This document shows positions 1 through 8,493 of a stretch of DNA of 64,000 bases, one piece after another. The stretch comes from Candidatus Rokuibacteriota bacterium (GTDB lineage Bacteria; Methylomirabilota; Methylomirabilia; Rokubacteriales; CSP1-6). Under the pieces are notes generated by a model. The model saw nothing but the letters and a program-made list of their open reading frames with translations. It was not told where the DNA came from and made no database searches. The stretch covers positions 1 to 64,000 of the forward strand of contig VGLJ01000010.1 of the NCBI GenBank assembly GCA_016866775.1. Reading direction: 5' to 3'. Position 1 is the first letter of the stretch, and every line of letters starts with the position of its first letter. The position numbers were made by a program, and so were the translations under genes.

Positions 1-162
1 CTCGCGCATCTCTCGTTCCGCAAGGATGGCGCGGATCGCCGCGGGATCCTCGATGAGGCCAACCAGGCGGAGGCGACCGCCGCAGCGCGGACAGGCGAGA
101 ACATCGATGTCGAAGGCCCGTCGCATGCGAGGGCCGCGCCGCCAGGCTCCGGGCGCTCACGG
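1..162 (-). pseudogene. IS91-type transposase, C-terminal remnant
   Basis: Read on the minus strand, this end of the window encodes a tail with a C-P-R-C-G-G-R-L-R-L zinc-knuckle-like motif followed by a short helical end (GLIEDPAAIRAIL). That is the usual C-terminus of IS91/IS801-type (Y2 HUH) transposases, which move by rolling-circle replication. Only about 50 residues lie inside the window, so the catalytic tyrosines cannot be checked. No start codon is visible and the segment upstream of the motif looks disturbed. A second remnant of the same family lies near 57.7-58.1 kb. It sits next to the integrase of an integrated element and may be part of that element's cargo. Confidence 0.6.
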
Positions 163-235
163 AGTGGGCGCACGTCTACGGATTCACGATCCACACGGAA
201 GGCACGGCATGACCACCACGATGGAGGTGCACGAC

Positions 236-437
236 ATGGCGAAGGCTAGGGAAGGGCAAGGCTCAGGGTCCCAGGGGAACACGGTGGGGCGTCTACCTCA
301 CGGATGAGCAGACGGCCGAGTTGCGCGAGTTGCGCGCGGCCGGGATCAATCCGGCGCACTTGATTCGGGAGGCCGTCGCGGAAGCGATTGCGCGGGCGAA
401 GAAAGCGGCGAAGGTCGCGGGAGGCAAGAATGGCTAA
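236..437 (+). pseudogene. small helical protein upstream of the integrase, frame-shifted
   Basis: An ATG at 236 opens a reading frame starting MAKAREGQGSGSQGNT. The plausible continuation (WGVYLTDEQTAELRELRAAG and onward, ending in a lysine-rich tail) lies in the next frame from 285 to the TAA at 435-437. One extra G in the GG at 283-284 explains the break. The second half looks like real coding sequence: it is charged, helical and ends in an 8-base overlap with the integrase start, which suggests translational coupling. Such short proteins next to integrases can be excisionase or antitoxin-like DNA-binding partners, but I do not recognise the family. A sequencing indel would explain the break equally well. 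Confidence 0.35.
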
Positions 438-1653
438 CGATCACGAGTCCAACACGGTCGCGCCGGCCGTCGTCGCCGATACCTTGCTCGCCGAGCTAGC
501 GCCGGATCTCGCGAAGGTGGGCAAGGCGGTCACCGGTCGGAACCTGCCCGGTCTCGGGTCGATCTACCTCCGGAAACACGTCTGGTGGGTCTCCTATTCC
601 TTCCGCGGGAAGCGCGTGCGGGAGTCCAGTTACAGCGCGCGGGAGTCCGATGCAGTCAAGCTGCTGCGGAAGCGGATCGAGGAAGTAGGCAAGGGCCGGC
701 GCCGCGATCCGGTGTCAGAGAACAAGGTTCGTATGGCCGCCCTGCTCGACGGGCTCGAGGCCGACTACCGGAACAACCGGCGCCGTTCGGCGGAGACGCT
801 GGCGTTCCGTCTGGCCGCGCTGAGGGAGGCGTTCGGCGCCGATCGCGCGCTCGACGTGACGGCGGCCCGGATCGCGCGCTACCGGGATGATCGACTGGCC
901 CAGGGTAAAGCCCCGGCGACCGTCAACCGCGAGCTGGCCGCGCTGCGCCGCGCCTTCGCGCTCGCGGTCGAGCGTGAAGCCCTGTCGGTGGCGCCCGTCG
1001 TGAAGCTGCTCGATGAGTCCGACAACGTGCGCCAGGGGTTCGTGACGCCCGCGCAATTCGAGTCGGTGGTCTCCGCGCTCCCCGATCACCTGCGGGACGT
1101 CGCCCGGTTCGGCTACCTGACGGGATGGCGCCGGGGCGAGATCACCACGCTCGAATGGCGGGACGTCGACCTCGACGCCGGCACCATCACGCTCCGGCGC
1201 GAGGAGTCGAAGAACAAGCAGCCGCGCGTGGTGCCGTTCCTCGTGGTCCCCGACGACGGCGGGCTCACGATCTTCGGGGCCCTTGGTGAGCTGGTAGCGA
1301 AGCGCGTGAAGGCGCGCACGGTGGCGGGGGATGGGGCCCGGTTCGTGTTCCACCGGAACGGCCGGCGTCTTCGTGATTTCCGGGGGGCGTGGGAGGCCGC
1401 GTGCGTGGCGGCTGGGCGGCCCGGTCTGCTGTTCCACGACCTCAGGCGCAGCGCGGAGCGGAACCTCGTGGGCGCCGGCATCGACCAGCGCGTGGCGATG
1501 GCCGTCACCGGCCACCAGACCATCGCGGTGTTCCAGCGCTACCGGATCGTGTCCGACGACGACGTGAAGGCCGCGCTGCAACGGGTCCAGGCGCCCCGGA
1601 ACGGGCCGGAGAACGGGACCCCCATCGGGCGGGAACGGGACCCCGGCACGTAG
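430..1653 (+). CDS. tyrosine recombinase / phage-type integrase
   Basis: This 407-residue protein is a site-specific tyrosine recombinase that would integrate and excise a mobile element. The N-terminal part has an arm-binding-like segment (GSIYLRKHVWWVSY) and a SAM-like core-binding region. The catalytic domain shows the first arginine in TGWRRGEI (near 1126), the H-x-x-R box HDLRR (near 1435), GHQ (near 1519) and the nucleophile tyrosine in VFQRY (near 1540), so the active site looks complete. I chose the ATG at 430 because it overlaps the stop of the small upstream gene. The gene points at the 3' end of tRNA-Leu, 91 bases away, the classic arrangement for a tRNA-targeting element extending left out of the window. 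Confidence 0.9.
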   Translation: MANDHESNTVAPAVVADTLLAELAPDLAKVGKAVTGRNLPGLGSIYLRKHVWWVSYSFRGKRVRESSYSARESDAVKLLRKRIEEVGKGRRRDPVSENKVRMAALLDGLEADYRNNRRRSAETLAFRLAALREAFGADRALDVTAARIARYRDDRLAQGKAPATVNRELAALRRAFALAVEREALSVAPVVKLLDESDNVRQGFVTPAQFESVVSALPDHLRDVARFGYLTGWRRGEITTLEWRDVDLDAGTITLRREESKNKQPRVVPFLVVPDDGGLTIFGALGELVAKRVKARTVAGDGARFVFHRNGRRLRDFRGAWEAACVAAGRPGLLFHDLRRSAERNLVGAGIDQRVAMAVTGHQTIAVFQRYRIVSDDDVKAALQRVQAPRNGPENGTPIGRERDPGT

Positions 1654-1744
1654 CCCTCTAACGCCCTGACACAAAAGTGTCACACGCGGGCTCGGTGGCC
1701 GTCGCCGGGCCCGTCGTGTGTCTACGGGAGTGCGCGATTTGCTT

Positions 1745-1831
<87 letters not shown>

Positions 1832-1978
1832 AGGCTGGCGGGACGGTTTCCCGGGTCGAGCATACCAAGATTGCGGGCCTCCATCACGGCATCGGTGTCC
1901 GGCCCGACGGGTGCCGCCGGCGCGACGGGCGGAACCTGAGCCCTGAGCGCCGTGGGACCCAGCCCGGCGGCGCGGCTT

Positions 1979-2272
1979 CTAGGCGGCTTCCTCAGGCGTC
2001 AGTGCAGTCGGTGCGAGCGTGTTCGCCCGAGAGGAGCGACGCGCGAGCGCGGCCTGATGCTCTTCGCGGAAGCGCTCGAGACAGCGGGGGCAGATGCCAT
2101 CGGTGAACCGCACGCCCCAGCCCTGCCACGACGCGACCCCCTCCCAGCGAGGGTGTCCGTGGTAGAGCACGTGCCACGCGCAGCGTCCGATCAGCATCGC
2201 GGGGCAGAAAGTGCAATGGGTATGCCCCGACCGCGAGTCGTCGCGGCGCGGACTTAGCGCGGGAGTCTGCAA
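1979..2272 (-). CDS. hypothetical protein with two CxxC pairs
   Basis: The minus-strand frame encodes a short protein with THCTFC near the N-terminus, an aromatic-rich middle (HVLYHGHPRWEGVASWQGWG) and ICPRC near the C-terminus, followed by a charged helix. Two CxxC pairs about 50 residues apart suggest a small zinc-binding fold. No ATG precedes the first cysteine pair. The TTG at 2272 is the nearest usable start; the ATG at 2197 would remove one pair. It lies downstream of and on the same strand as the small coiled-coil secreted protein. I do not recognise the family. Confidence 0.5.
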   Translation of the reverse strand: MQTPALSPRRDDSRSGHTHCTFCPAMLIGRCAWHVLYHGHPRWEGVASWQGWGVRFTDGICPRCLERFREEHQAALARRSSRANTLAPTALTPEEAA

Positions 2273-2318
2273 CGCGCGCCAGCGTGTGTGGGTCGAAAAT
2301 ACGGAAAAGATTTCCTCG

Positions 2319-2696
2319 CTACGGCTTCTTGGGCGAGCGGACGTAGCGGTGACCCGCCTCGTCGTAGACCCACTCCGTTGGATCGCGGAGCTCGACCCGC
2401 GATTTTCGGGCCGACTCCTCAAGGAGCTTCTTCCGTTCCTCAAGGGACTTGTTCCACTCCGTCTGAAGGTCCTGGAACTGACGCTGAAGTAGCGCGAGGT
2501 TGGCGAGGATCGCGGCCATCCGAGACTGGACCGCTGATGCTTTCAGCGAACCGGACTCGTCGAGCTTGATCTCGTCGCCAGGAGCGACACGAACGGGCTC
2601 GGCCGGACGCGTTTGGGCCGGGGTTTGAGCCGATGCCACGCTCACGAACAGGCAGACGGTGAGCACGGCGCACAGGGCGACCATGAATCGACGCAT
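2319..2696 (-). CDS. secreted coiled-coil hypothetical protein
   Basis: This 125-residue protein begins with a clear signal peptide (residues 1-23, hydrophobic core and an ASA-Q cleavage-like site). A proline-rich linker follows, then a predicted coiled coil around residues 60-100 rich in Gln, Leu, Lys and Glu (LQTEWNKSLEERKKLLEESA). A C-terminal tail reads WVYDEAGHRYVRSPKKP. The ATG at 2696 has a strong GGAGGGAG ribosome-binding site. It is probably periplasmic or anchored by partners. No enzymatic motif is visible and I do not recognise the family. It follows the SLC13 permease gene on the same strand after 62 bases. Confidence 0.72.
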   Translation of the reverse strand: MRRFMVALCAVLTVCLFVSVASAQTPAQTRPAEPVRVAPGDEIKLDESGSLKASAVQSRMAAILANLALLQRQFQDLQTEWNKSLEERKKLLEESARKSRVELRDPTEWVYDEAGHRYVRSPKKP

Positions 2697-2758
2697 GCGA
2701 ACTCCCTCCAGGGTGGTACTGGCCCGACCGCGACGATTGTAGCGTGTCTGCACCGCGT

Positions 2759-4153
2759 TTACGGCGTGAGACGTTGGCCGATCAGGGTCCAGTACGGCAG
2801 AGCGACCGCGAGGATCGCGACGTAGGCGACCAGCGTCATCCAGACGCCGAATGTCAGGATCTCGGCCGCGGTGACGTGGCCGCGCTCGTAGATGACGAGC
2901 GCGGAGGCGCTCTGGGCCGGATAGTAGAGGACGGCATCGCCCGTCATCATGACGATCAACGCGCAGAGGAGCGGGTTCAGTTCCGCCTCGCGTCCGACCG
3001 ACGTCGCGACCGGCAGCGCGAGCGCCAGGAATCCCGAGATGTTGGGAATGAGGACGCGTAGAACGGTCGCGCCGAGCATGAGCAGGACCACGGTGGCGAG
3101 CGCGTTGCCGCTCAGGCCCGGCACCGTTCCCACCAGGCCGCGCGCGAGCCACGCCGCCGCGCCGCTGTCGCCGAGCGCCCCCGCGAGCGAGATCGAGGCC
3201 CCGATCACCACGAAGTTCGACCAGCCGACGCCGCGGTCGACGTCGCTCCACGTCAACGGCCCCAGGCCCGGCGTGAGCAGCGCGATGAGCGCCAGCAGCG
3301 CCGGAATGGCGGGGTCGAGGCGATGGAGCGCGTCGGTGAGCCACAGCGCGGAGGCGCCGAGGACGATCGCCAACGTTCTCGCTTCGCGTCCCGTCCAGGG
3401 ACCGGCTCGGCCGGGATCGGTCGCCGGCAGCGTCCGCGTGAGCCCGCGGCGGTACAGCACGGCGGTGAGCAGCGCGCCGAGCAGCAGGAAGCCCCAGTAC
3501 GGCACCGCCATGAGCGTGAACCACGCGCTCCACGAGATACCGCCGCCGATGATCGCGGCCGACATCATCGGGGTGATCCCGCCGGTGAGCAGCGCCGTGG
3601 AGGCGAGGCGATTGATCGACGAGAGCGCGAGCATCACCGCTTTCCGGATCGGCGCGTCGGCAGGCAGCCGCGCGAGCGAGAAGACCTCCTCGTAGATGTG
3701 GACGAGGATGCTGGACCTCGTGGTCGCGGACGGCAGCAGGAAGGTGAGGATCGGCATCGCGGTCACGAGGTGGACGTAGACGGACAGGCTGCGCCCGCGC
3801 GCGTGCGCGAGGATCCGGCGCGCGATCCGCTCGGCGAGCCCGCTGCGCGCGACCGCGAGGCCCATCGAGAGCACGCCGATCAGGAAGTACGGCACCGGAT
3901 TGACGAAGCCGCGGAGCGCTTCGCGGATGTTCGGCGCGGCGCCGCTGAGCGCCAGCAGCGCGATCGCCACCATCGCGGTCGTTCCCGACTCGAGCACATT
4001 CGACGTCCACAGCACGACCGTGAGCACCGTCACCACGATCGCCTGCTGCCCACGGCCGGAGAGCCCGTCGAAGAGTGGGGGGAGGAGGAGACCCGCCAGC
4101 AGCGCGGCCAGGCCGAGCGCGAGGCCGCTCCGCCGCACGAGCTCGCGGGTCAT
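2759..4153 (-). CDS. SLC13/DASS-type anion:sodium symporter
   Basis: This 464-residue integral membrane protein has about ten to twelve hydrophobic segments spread over its full length. It carries DASS/SLC13-like features such as a conserved SATTRSS loop near residue 140, an NxxS-like stretch around VLASSINRLAS and a C-terminal PAQSASALV region. The family imports di- and tricarboxylates or sulfate with sodium. The substrate cannot be read from sequence; carboxylate uptake would suit the surrounding catabolic genes. Its ATG directly follows the stop of the LLM oxidoreductase upstream with no gap, so the two are very likely co-transcribed and co-translated. Confidence 0.85.
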   Translation of the reverse strand: MTRELVRRSGLALGLAALLAGLLLPPLFDGLSGRGQQAIVVTVLTVVLWTSNVLESGTTAMVAIALLALSGAAPNIREALRGFVNPVPYFLIGVLSMGLAVARSGLAERIARRILAHARGRSLSVYVHLVTAMPILTFLLPSATTRSSILVHIYEEVFSLARLPADAPIRKAVMLALSSINRLASTALLTGGITPMMSAAIIGGGISWSAWFTLMAVPYWGFLLLGALLTAVLYRRGLTRTLPATDPGRAGPWTGREARTLAIVLGASALWLTDALHRLDPAIPALLALIALLTPGLGPLTWSDVDRGVGWSNFVVIGASISLAGALGDSGAAAWLARGLVGTVPGLSGNALATVVLLMLGATVLRVLIPNISGFLALALPVATSVGREAELNPLLCALIVMMTGDAVLYYPAQSASALVIYERGHVTAAEILTFGVWMTLVAYVAILAVALPYWTLIGQRLTP

Positions 4154-5173
4154 CTACGCGGAGCGCTCGAGCTGCGGGACGACCGCTTCGCCCATCAGCC
4201 GGATGGCCACGGCCGGATCGCCGTGCGGCGCGAGCGCGATCTCGGTCAAGCCGCACCGCTCGAACTCGACGAGGCGTTCGACGCAGCGATCGAGGCCGCG
4301 CCGGTCGGCCGTCAGCGTGAGGTGCTCGATGATGCGGTCGGCGACCTCCGGCCGCGGCAGCCACGGCGTCGTGCCGAGGAAGATCGCGCGCACCATCTCG
4401 CGCTGCCGGTCGGCAAGCCGGCGCGCGTCTTCCTCGGCGAGACCGATCGCCGCGGCGACGTCGCGGATGTAGTAGAGGCGGAAGCCGAGCTGGCGGCGCG
4501 CGAGGCTCATCGCCTCCTCGCGCGTGTCCTGGACGTTCCACACGAACCAGTTGCTCAGCGCGAAGCGGGCGCTCGCGCGGCCCGACGACGCCAGCTCGCC
4601 ACGAATCCGCGCCACCATCGGCCCGAGCGCCGCGAGCGGCATGTCCGTCACCATCACGCCGTCGGCCTTGCGCGCGGCGAGCGCGAGCATGCGCGGACGG
4701 TTCGCGGCGAGATACACGCGATCCATCGTGACGCCCGACCACGGCGAGAACAAGCCGTCCACGCGATATCGCCGGCCCGTGTAGCGCACCTCCCCGCCCG
4801 CGGCGAGCGCACGGATGATGTCGAGGCTCTCCGACACCGCGTCGACGCGTCCCGTCCGCGGCGGATCGAGCGTGGCCGCGAGATCGCCGCCGCTGCCGAG
4901 CGCCACGCTCGCGCGGCCGCGCGATGCCTCGTCGAGCGTGAGGAGCGCGAGCCCGAGCTGCGCGGGGTGCATCTCGAACGGGCTCACGGCGATCGGGCCG
5001 AGCTGAACACGGCGCGTGGCGGCGGCGGCCACCGCGAGCCGCACGAAGTGATCCTTCGTGCGCGCGCCGGCGCCGACCCACACGTGCGACAGCCCGCTCG
5101 CCTCCGCGAGCTGCGCGAGCTCGGCGATCTCCGCCGCCGATCGTCGCCCGTCGAGCACGACGCCGACCTTCAT
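4154..5173 (-). CDS. LLM-class flavin-dependent oxidoreductase
   Basis: This is a 339-residue TIM-barrel protein of the bacterial luciferase-like monooxygenase superfamily, which uses FMN or coenzyme F420. It starts MKVGVVLDGR and has SHVWVGAGARTKD, a VQLGPIAVSPFEMHP strand and an ALGSGGD loop where the cofactor phosphate normally sits. Length is typical for the family. The start at 5173 has an AAGGAGGG-like region opposite the neighbouring divergent gene. It is transcribed away from the amidohydrolase at 5202 and runs straight into the SLC13 permease gene. The substrate is unknown; the family oxidises or reduces many small organic molecules. Confidence 0.88.
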   Translation of the reverse strand: MKVGVVLDGRRSAAEIAELAQLAEASGLSHVWVGAGARTKDHFVRLAVAAAATRRVQLGPIAVSPFEMHPAQLGLALLTLDEASRGRASVALGSGGDLAATLDPPRTGRVDAVSESLDIIRALAAGGEVRYTGRRYRVDGLFSPWSGVTMDRVYLAANRPRMLALAARKADGVMVTDMPLAALGPMVARIRGELASSGRASARFALSNWFVWNVQDTREEAMSLARRQLGFRLYYIRDVAAAIGLAEEDARRLADRQREMVRAIFLGTTPWLPRPEVADRIIEHLTLTADRRGLDRCVERLVEFERCGLTEIALAPHGDPAVAIRLMGEAVVPQLERSA

Positions 5174-5186
5174 CGCGCAAGGAGGG

Positions 5187-5192
5187 TACACT
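5187..5192 (+). promoter_or_regulatory. putative -10 element of a near-leaderless transcript
   Basis: TACACT lies nine bases before the ATG of the amidohydrolase at 5202. Transcription starting about seven bases downstream would leave almost no 5' leader. I cannot point to a convincing -35 box. Confidence 0.35.
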
Positions 5193-5201
5193 ACGCGCGC
5201 C

Positions 5202-6647
5202 ATGAGCACCGCCCGCCGCACCGCGATCCGCGCCGGCTGGATCATCGCGTTCGACGGCGAGAGCCACCGCCTGCTCCGTGACGGCGTCGTCGTGATCGAA
5301 GGCGACACGATCGTGCACGTCGGAGCGGCCGTCACCGACCCCGTCGACGAGACGATCGACGCGCGCGATCGCGTGCTGACGCCGGGACTCATCAGCACCC
5401 ACGCGCATCTCGGCAGCTCGCCGCTCGATCGCTCGTTCGTCGAGGACCGCGGCAGCCCGCAGTTCTGGTACTCCGGCCTCTTCGAGTTCCTCCCCGTGCG
5501 CGACGGCGCGCAGGATCTCGAAGGCACGCTCGCGTGCATCGACTTCTCGATGGCCGAGCTGCTGCGCGGCGGCGTCACCACCGTGCTCGACATCGGGCGC
5601 CAGGGCGATGCCGTGGCCGAGCGCGCGGAGCGCTTCGGGCTCCGGGTCTACGAAGGACTGACGTTCCGCTCCGGCCGGTGGCTCACGCGCGACGGCCGGC
5701 GCGTGACGTGGGAGTGGGACGAGGAGGCGGGGCGCGAGGGCCTCCGCCGCGCCGCGCAGTTCATCGAGGAGCACGACGGCGCCCACGGCGACTTCGTGCG
5801 CGCGGCCATCGCGCCGGCGCAGGTCGACACGTGCACGGGCGACCTGCTTCGCGACGCCAAGCGCCTCGCCGACGACGCGCGCCGCCCCTACACCGTGCAC
5901 ACGTCGCAGTCGGTCGTGGAATTCAACGAGATGCTCGCGCGGCACGGCAAGACGCCGATCGCGTGGCTCGACGACCTCGGCGTGCTGGGCCCGAACACCC
6001 TGCTCGGGCACGCGATCATCATCGGCGGCTCGTCGTGGACGAACTATCCCGCGGGCGACGTGCAGACGATGGCGGAGGCCGGCTGCTCGGTCGCGCACGC
6101 GGTGTGGGTGTTCGCGCGGCGGGGCATCCTCATGGAGTCCTTCGCGCTCTATCGCACCGCGGGGATCACGATGGCGCTCGGCACCGACACCAATCCTCAG
6201 TCGGTGATCGAGGCGATGCGGTGGACGGCGGTCGGCTCGAAGGTCGTGGAGCGCGGCACGCACGCGACGACCGCCGCGGACGTCTTCGACGCCGCGACGC
6301 TCGGCGGCGCCGCGGCACTCGGCCGCGACGACCTCGGCCGCGTCGCCCGCGGCGCGAAGGCCGATCTGGTGCTGTGGAAGGCGTCGTCGTGGGGCATGAC
6401 GCCGCTGCGCGATCCCGTGAAGAACATCGTCTACAACGCGACGGCGGAGGACATCGACCGCGTGTGGGTCAACGGCCGCCTGGTCGTGGACGGCGGCCGC
6501 GTGCTCGCCGCCGACGAGCGCGCGATTCTCGCCGCGCTCCAGGCGGCGGGCGAGCGGATGTGGCCGCGCATCGCGCAGCACGACTGGGCGGGACGCGACG
6601 TCGACGGACTCTCGCCGCCCACGTATCCCCCGTGGGAGGGTTCATGA
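5202..6647 (+). CDS. amidohydrolase, TrzA/AtzA-like
   Basis: This 481-residue protein is a metal-dependent hydrolase of the amidohydrolase-1 superfamily, which includes chlorohydrolases and cytosine or guanine deaminases. The N-terminal beta domain (IRAGWIIAFDG) is followed by the metal-binding THAHLG motif near residue 67, a second histidine in YTVHTSQ, another in LLGHAII and the catalytic aspartate in LGTDTNPQ. The C-terminal DLVLWK strand returns to the beta domain, as usual. The last codon overlaps the RidA start by four bases (ATGA), so the two are coupled. RidA clears reactive enamine intermediates, which suggests that a deamination occurs in this short pathway, but the substrate is not known. 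Confidence 0.9.
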   Translation: MSTARRTAIRAGWIIAFDGESHRLLRDGVVVIEGDTIVHVGAAVTDPVDETIDARDRVLTPGLISTHAHLGSSPLDRSFVEDRGSPQFWYSGLFEFLPVRDGAQDLEGTLACIDFSMAELLRGGVTTVLDIGRQGDAVAERAERFGLRVYEGLTFRSGRWLTRDGRRVTWEWDEEAGREGLRRAAQFIEEHDGAHGDFVRAAIAPAQVDTCTGDLLRDAKRLADDARRPYTVHTSQSVVEFNEMLARHGKTPIAWLDDLGVLGPNTLLGHAIIIGGSSWTNYPAGDVQTMAEAGCSVAHAVWVFARRGILMESFALYRTAGITMALGTDTNPQSVIEAMRWTAVGSKVVERGTHATTAADVFDAATLGGAAALGRDDLGRVARGAKADLVLWKASSWGMTPLRDPVKNIVYNATAEDIDRVWVNGRLVVDGGRVLAADERAILAALQAAGERMWPRIAQHDWAGRDVDGLSPPTYPPWEGS

Positions 6648-7024
6648 AGCGCGAGGTCGTCCACACCGACAAAGTTCCGCCGGCACGTGTGCCGCTGTCG
6701 CAGGCCATCAAGGCCGGCGACTGGGTCTTCGCGTCGGGTCAGCTCGGGAACGACCCCCAGACCGGAACGCTGGCGGAGGGTGGGATCGGCCCCGAGACGC
6801 GGCAGGTCTGCGAGAACCTCAAGGCCGTGCTCGAGGCGGCGGGCGCGTCGCTCGCGAAGGTCGTGAAGGTCACCATCTATATGGTGGACCTCAACGAGCT
6901 GATGGCGATGAACGCCGTGTTCAGCCAGTACTTCCCCGCCGATCCGCCCGCGCGCACGACGTTCGAGTGCTCGCGGCTCGTGGCCAACGCGCGGGTCGAG
7001 ATCGAAGCGATCGCGATCGCTTAA
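6644..7024 (+). CDS. RidA family enamine/imine deaminase
   Basis: This 126-residue protein has the RidA/YjgF/UK114 fold signature: LSQAIKAGDWVFASGQLG near the N-terminus, VVKVTIYMVDL in the middle, and the PARTTFE stretch whose arginine contacts carboxylate-bearing substrates. Members hydrolyse reactive enamines and imines released by PLP enzymes and other deaminating enzymes. It starts inside the stop of the amidohydrolase (ATGA overlap), which indicates translational coupling. A strong GGGAGGG lies just upstream. A long perfect inverted repeat follows immediately after its stop. Confidence 0.92.
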   Translation: MKREVVHTDKVPPARVPLSQAIKAGDWVFASGQLGNDPQTGTLAEGGIGPETRQVCENLKAVLEAAGASLAKVVKVTIYMVDLNELMAMNAVFSQYFPADPPARTTFECSRLVANARVEIEAIAIA

Positions 7025-7026
7025 CC

Positions 7027-7136
7027 GGCGACGCGGGTGAGCGGGGCTGCGGGCGGGGTGTCCCGCCTCCTGTCCTCGCAGAGCCTGCGGATGTCGGCCG
7101 GACACCCCGCCCGCAGCCCCGCTCACCCGCGTCGCC
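7027..7136. repeat. 37-bp perfect inverted repeat, possible bidirectional terminator
   Basis: Two perfect 37-base arms (7027-7063 and 7100-7136) flank a 36-base loop that itself contains a small CGCAG/CTGCG hairpin. The element fills the gap between the convergent stops at 7024 and 7161. It could end transcription from both sides, although there is no T run. The absence of any mismatch over 37 bases is unusual for a plain terminator and also suits a small mobile repeat. Confidence 0.8.
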
Positions 7137-7160
7137 TCCGCGCTTACTGAGCCGCGAGGA

Positions 7161-8060
7161 TCAGGGGATCAGGTTCAGCGGGGGCTCGCCGCGGGCGGCG
7201 CGGCCTACGTTCTCAGCGATCACTTTCGCGCGCGCCGTAAGCATGCCTTCCGTCCAGCCGGATACGTGCGGGGTCATCAGCACGTTGGGGAGCTCGTGGA
7301 AGGGATGGTGCGCCGGCGGCGTCGCACCGGGCGCGGTCGGGTAGCGATACCAGACATCGAGCGCGGCGCCCGCGATCGTCCGGTCCGCCAGCGCGCGATA
7401 GAGCGCGGTCTCGTCGACGAGCTCGGCGCGCGCGACATTGACGAGGAACGCCGTCGGCTGCATGAGGCCGAGCTCGCGCGCGCCCAGCAGATTCCGCGTC
7501 GACTCGTTGAGTGAGAGCGTGATCGCGAGGTAGTCCGCGCGACGGAGGACGTCGTCGAGCGTCTCGGGGCCGCCGAGGAGCGCGAGCGCCTGACCGATCC
7601 TGCCGTACCCGAGGATCCCGAGCGTCTTGCCGGCGCGCTCGGGCCACAGCGCGCGCGTGGTCGCGCCGACGGCCCACTGGCTTTCCCACACGCCCCGCCG
7701 CAGCGCCGCGTCGAGACGTCCGTACTCGCGCGTCAGCGTCAGCATCGCGCCGACGACGTACTCCGCGATGCCGATCTCGTGCCCGTAGGCGTTCGCCAGC
7801 CACGCGCCTTCGGGAAGCGCGGCGCGATCGATGCGATCGAGCTCCGCGCCAGGCACCTGCACGAGCTTGAGCCGCCTGGCGGCGGCGGCCATCTCGGCGC
7901 TGAACGCCATCGTGACGAGCACGTCGACGTCGGAGAGGTGCGCCGCGATCTCCGTCTCGGGCACGACGACGATGTCGCACGGCGCCTCGAGCCGCGCGCG
8001 CACCGCCGGCTCGAGGCGGGCGGCGAACGTGCCGGCGAACGCGAGGCGCAGCGTCTTCAG
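7161..8060 (-). CDS. D-2-hydroxyacid dehydrogenase with a shortened Rossmann core
   Basis: This is an NAD(P)-dependent 2-hydroxyacid dehydrogenase of the D-isomer family, about 299 residues. The nucleotide-binding loop reads LGILGYGRIGQALA. The catalytic-domain parts VNVARAELVD, GAALDVW and PHVSGWT are present. The glycine loop runs directly into LLGGPETLDDVL; family members usually have about 30 residues there, covering the second Rossmann strand that selects NAD or NADP. That gap suggests an in-frame internal deletion. No ATG or GTG precedes KTLRLAF. The CTG at 8060 overlaps the thioesterase TGA (CTGA) and is the best start. The gene follows the thioesterase in one operon. Confidence 0.75.
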   Translation of the reverse strand: MKTLRLAFAGTFAARLEPAVRARLEAPCDIVVVPETEIAAHLSDVDVLVTMAFSAEMAAAARRLKLVQVPGAELDRIDRAALPEGAWLANAYGHEIGIAEYVVGAMLTLTREYGRLDAALRRGVWESQWAVGATTRALWPERAGKTLGILGYGRIGQALALLGGPETLDDVLRRADYLAITLSLNESTRNLLGARELGLMQPTAFLVNVARAELVDETALYRALADRTIAGAALDVWYRYPTAPGATPPAHHPFHELPNVLMTPHVSGWTEGMLTARAKVIAENVGRAARGEPPLNLIP

Positions 8061-8458
8061 GCGAGCACCATCTGCGTCTGGATCGTCAGCGACAGGAGGC
8101 GGCCGGCGTCGTCGGTCACGCGCGTCTGCCACACCATCGTGCGCTTGCCGCGATGGAGCGGCGTCGACTCCGCGCGGATGACGCCGGCGCGGCCGGCCGC
8201 GAAGAAGTTCGTCTTCGACTCCAGCGTGGTGGTGCCGGCGCCCGCGGGGAGGTTGACGATCGTCGCCGCCGCGCCCACGGTGTCGGGGAAGGCCATCAGC
8301 GTGCCGCCGTGGAGCGCGCCGCCGACGGTGCGCAGGTCGTCGCGCACCGTGAGCTCCGCCACCACGCGCTCGGCGCTCGTCTCCACGAAGCGGATGCCGA
8401 GCAGCTCGCCGAGCGTCCCGCGGAGGGACTCCGTCATCGCGGTGGAACTGACGTTCAT
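8057..8458 (-). CDS. PaaI-like hotdog thioesterase
   Basis: This 133-residue protein is a single hotdog domain of the PaaI/YdiI type, which hydrolyses acyl-CoA thioesters. The family core motif appears as GGALHGGTLMAFPDT around residue 46; the usual catalytic acid lies in the following helix. VVAELTVRDDL and the C-terminal strand (LTIQTQMVLA) complete the fold. It starts with ATG at 8458; a second ATG seven codons later is possible. The stop overlaps the start of the hydroxyacid dehydrogenase, so the pair is coupled and may handle an acyl-CoA and its hydroxyacid relative. Confidence 0.86.
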   Translation of the reverse strand: MNVSSTAMTESLRGTLGELLGIRFVETSAERVVAELTVRDDLRTVGGALHGGTLMAFPDTVGAAATIVNLPAGAGTTTLESKTNFFAAGRAGVIRAESTPLHRGKRTMVWQTRVTDDAGRLLSLTIQTQMVLA

Positions 8459-8493
8459 GGGTGCATCCTCGGCTGAGGCGGGATGAGCAGCAA

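Noticed and set aside
2319-6581. A 1420-codon open frame on the minus strand
   Set aside because: It is mostly an antisense or out-of-frame shadow of high-GC genes (SLC13, LLM, amidohydrolase). The composition is Arg/Ala/Pro-rich with no domain; only its last 125 codons are a real gene.
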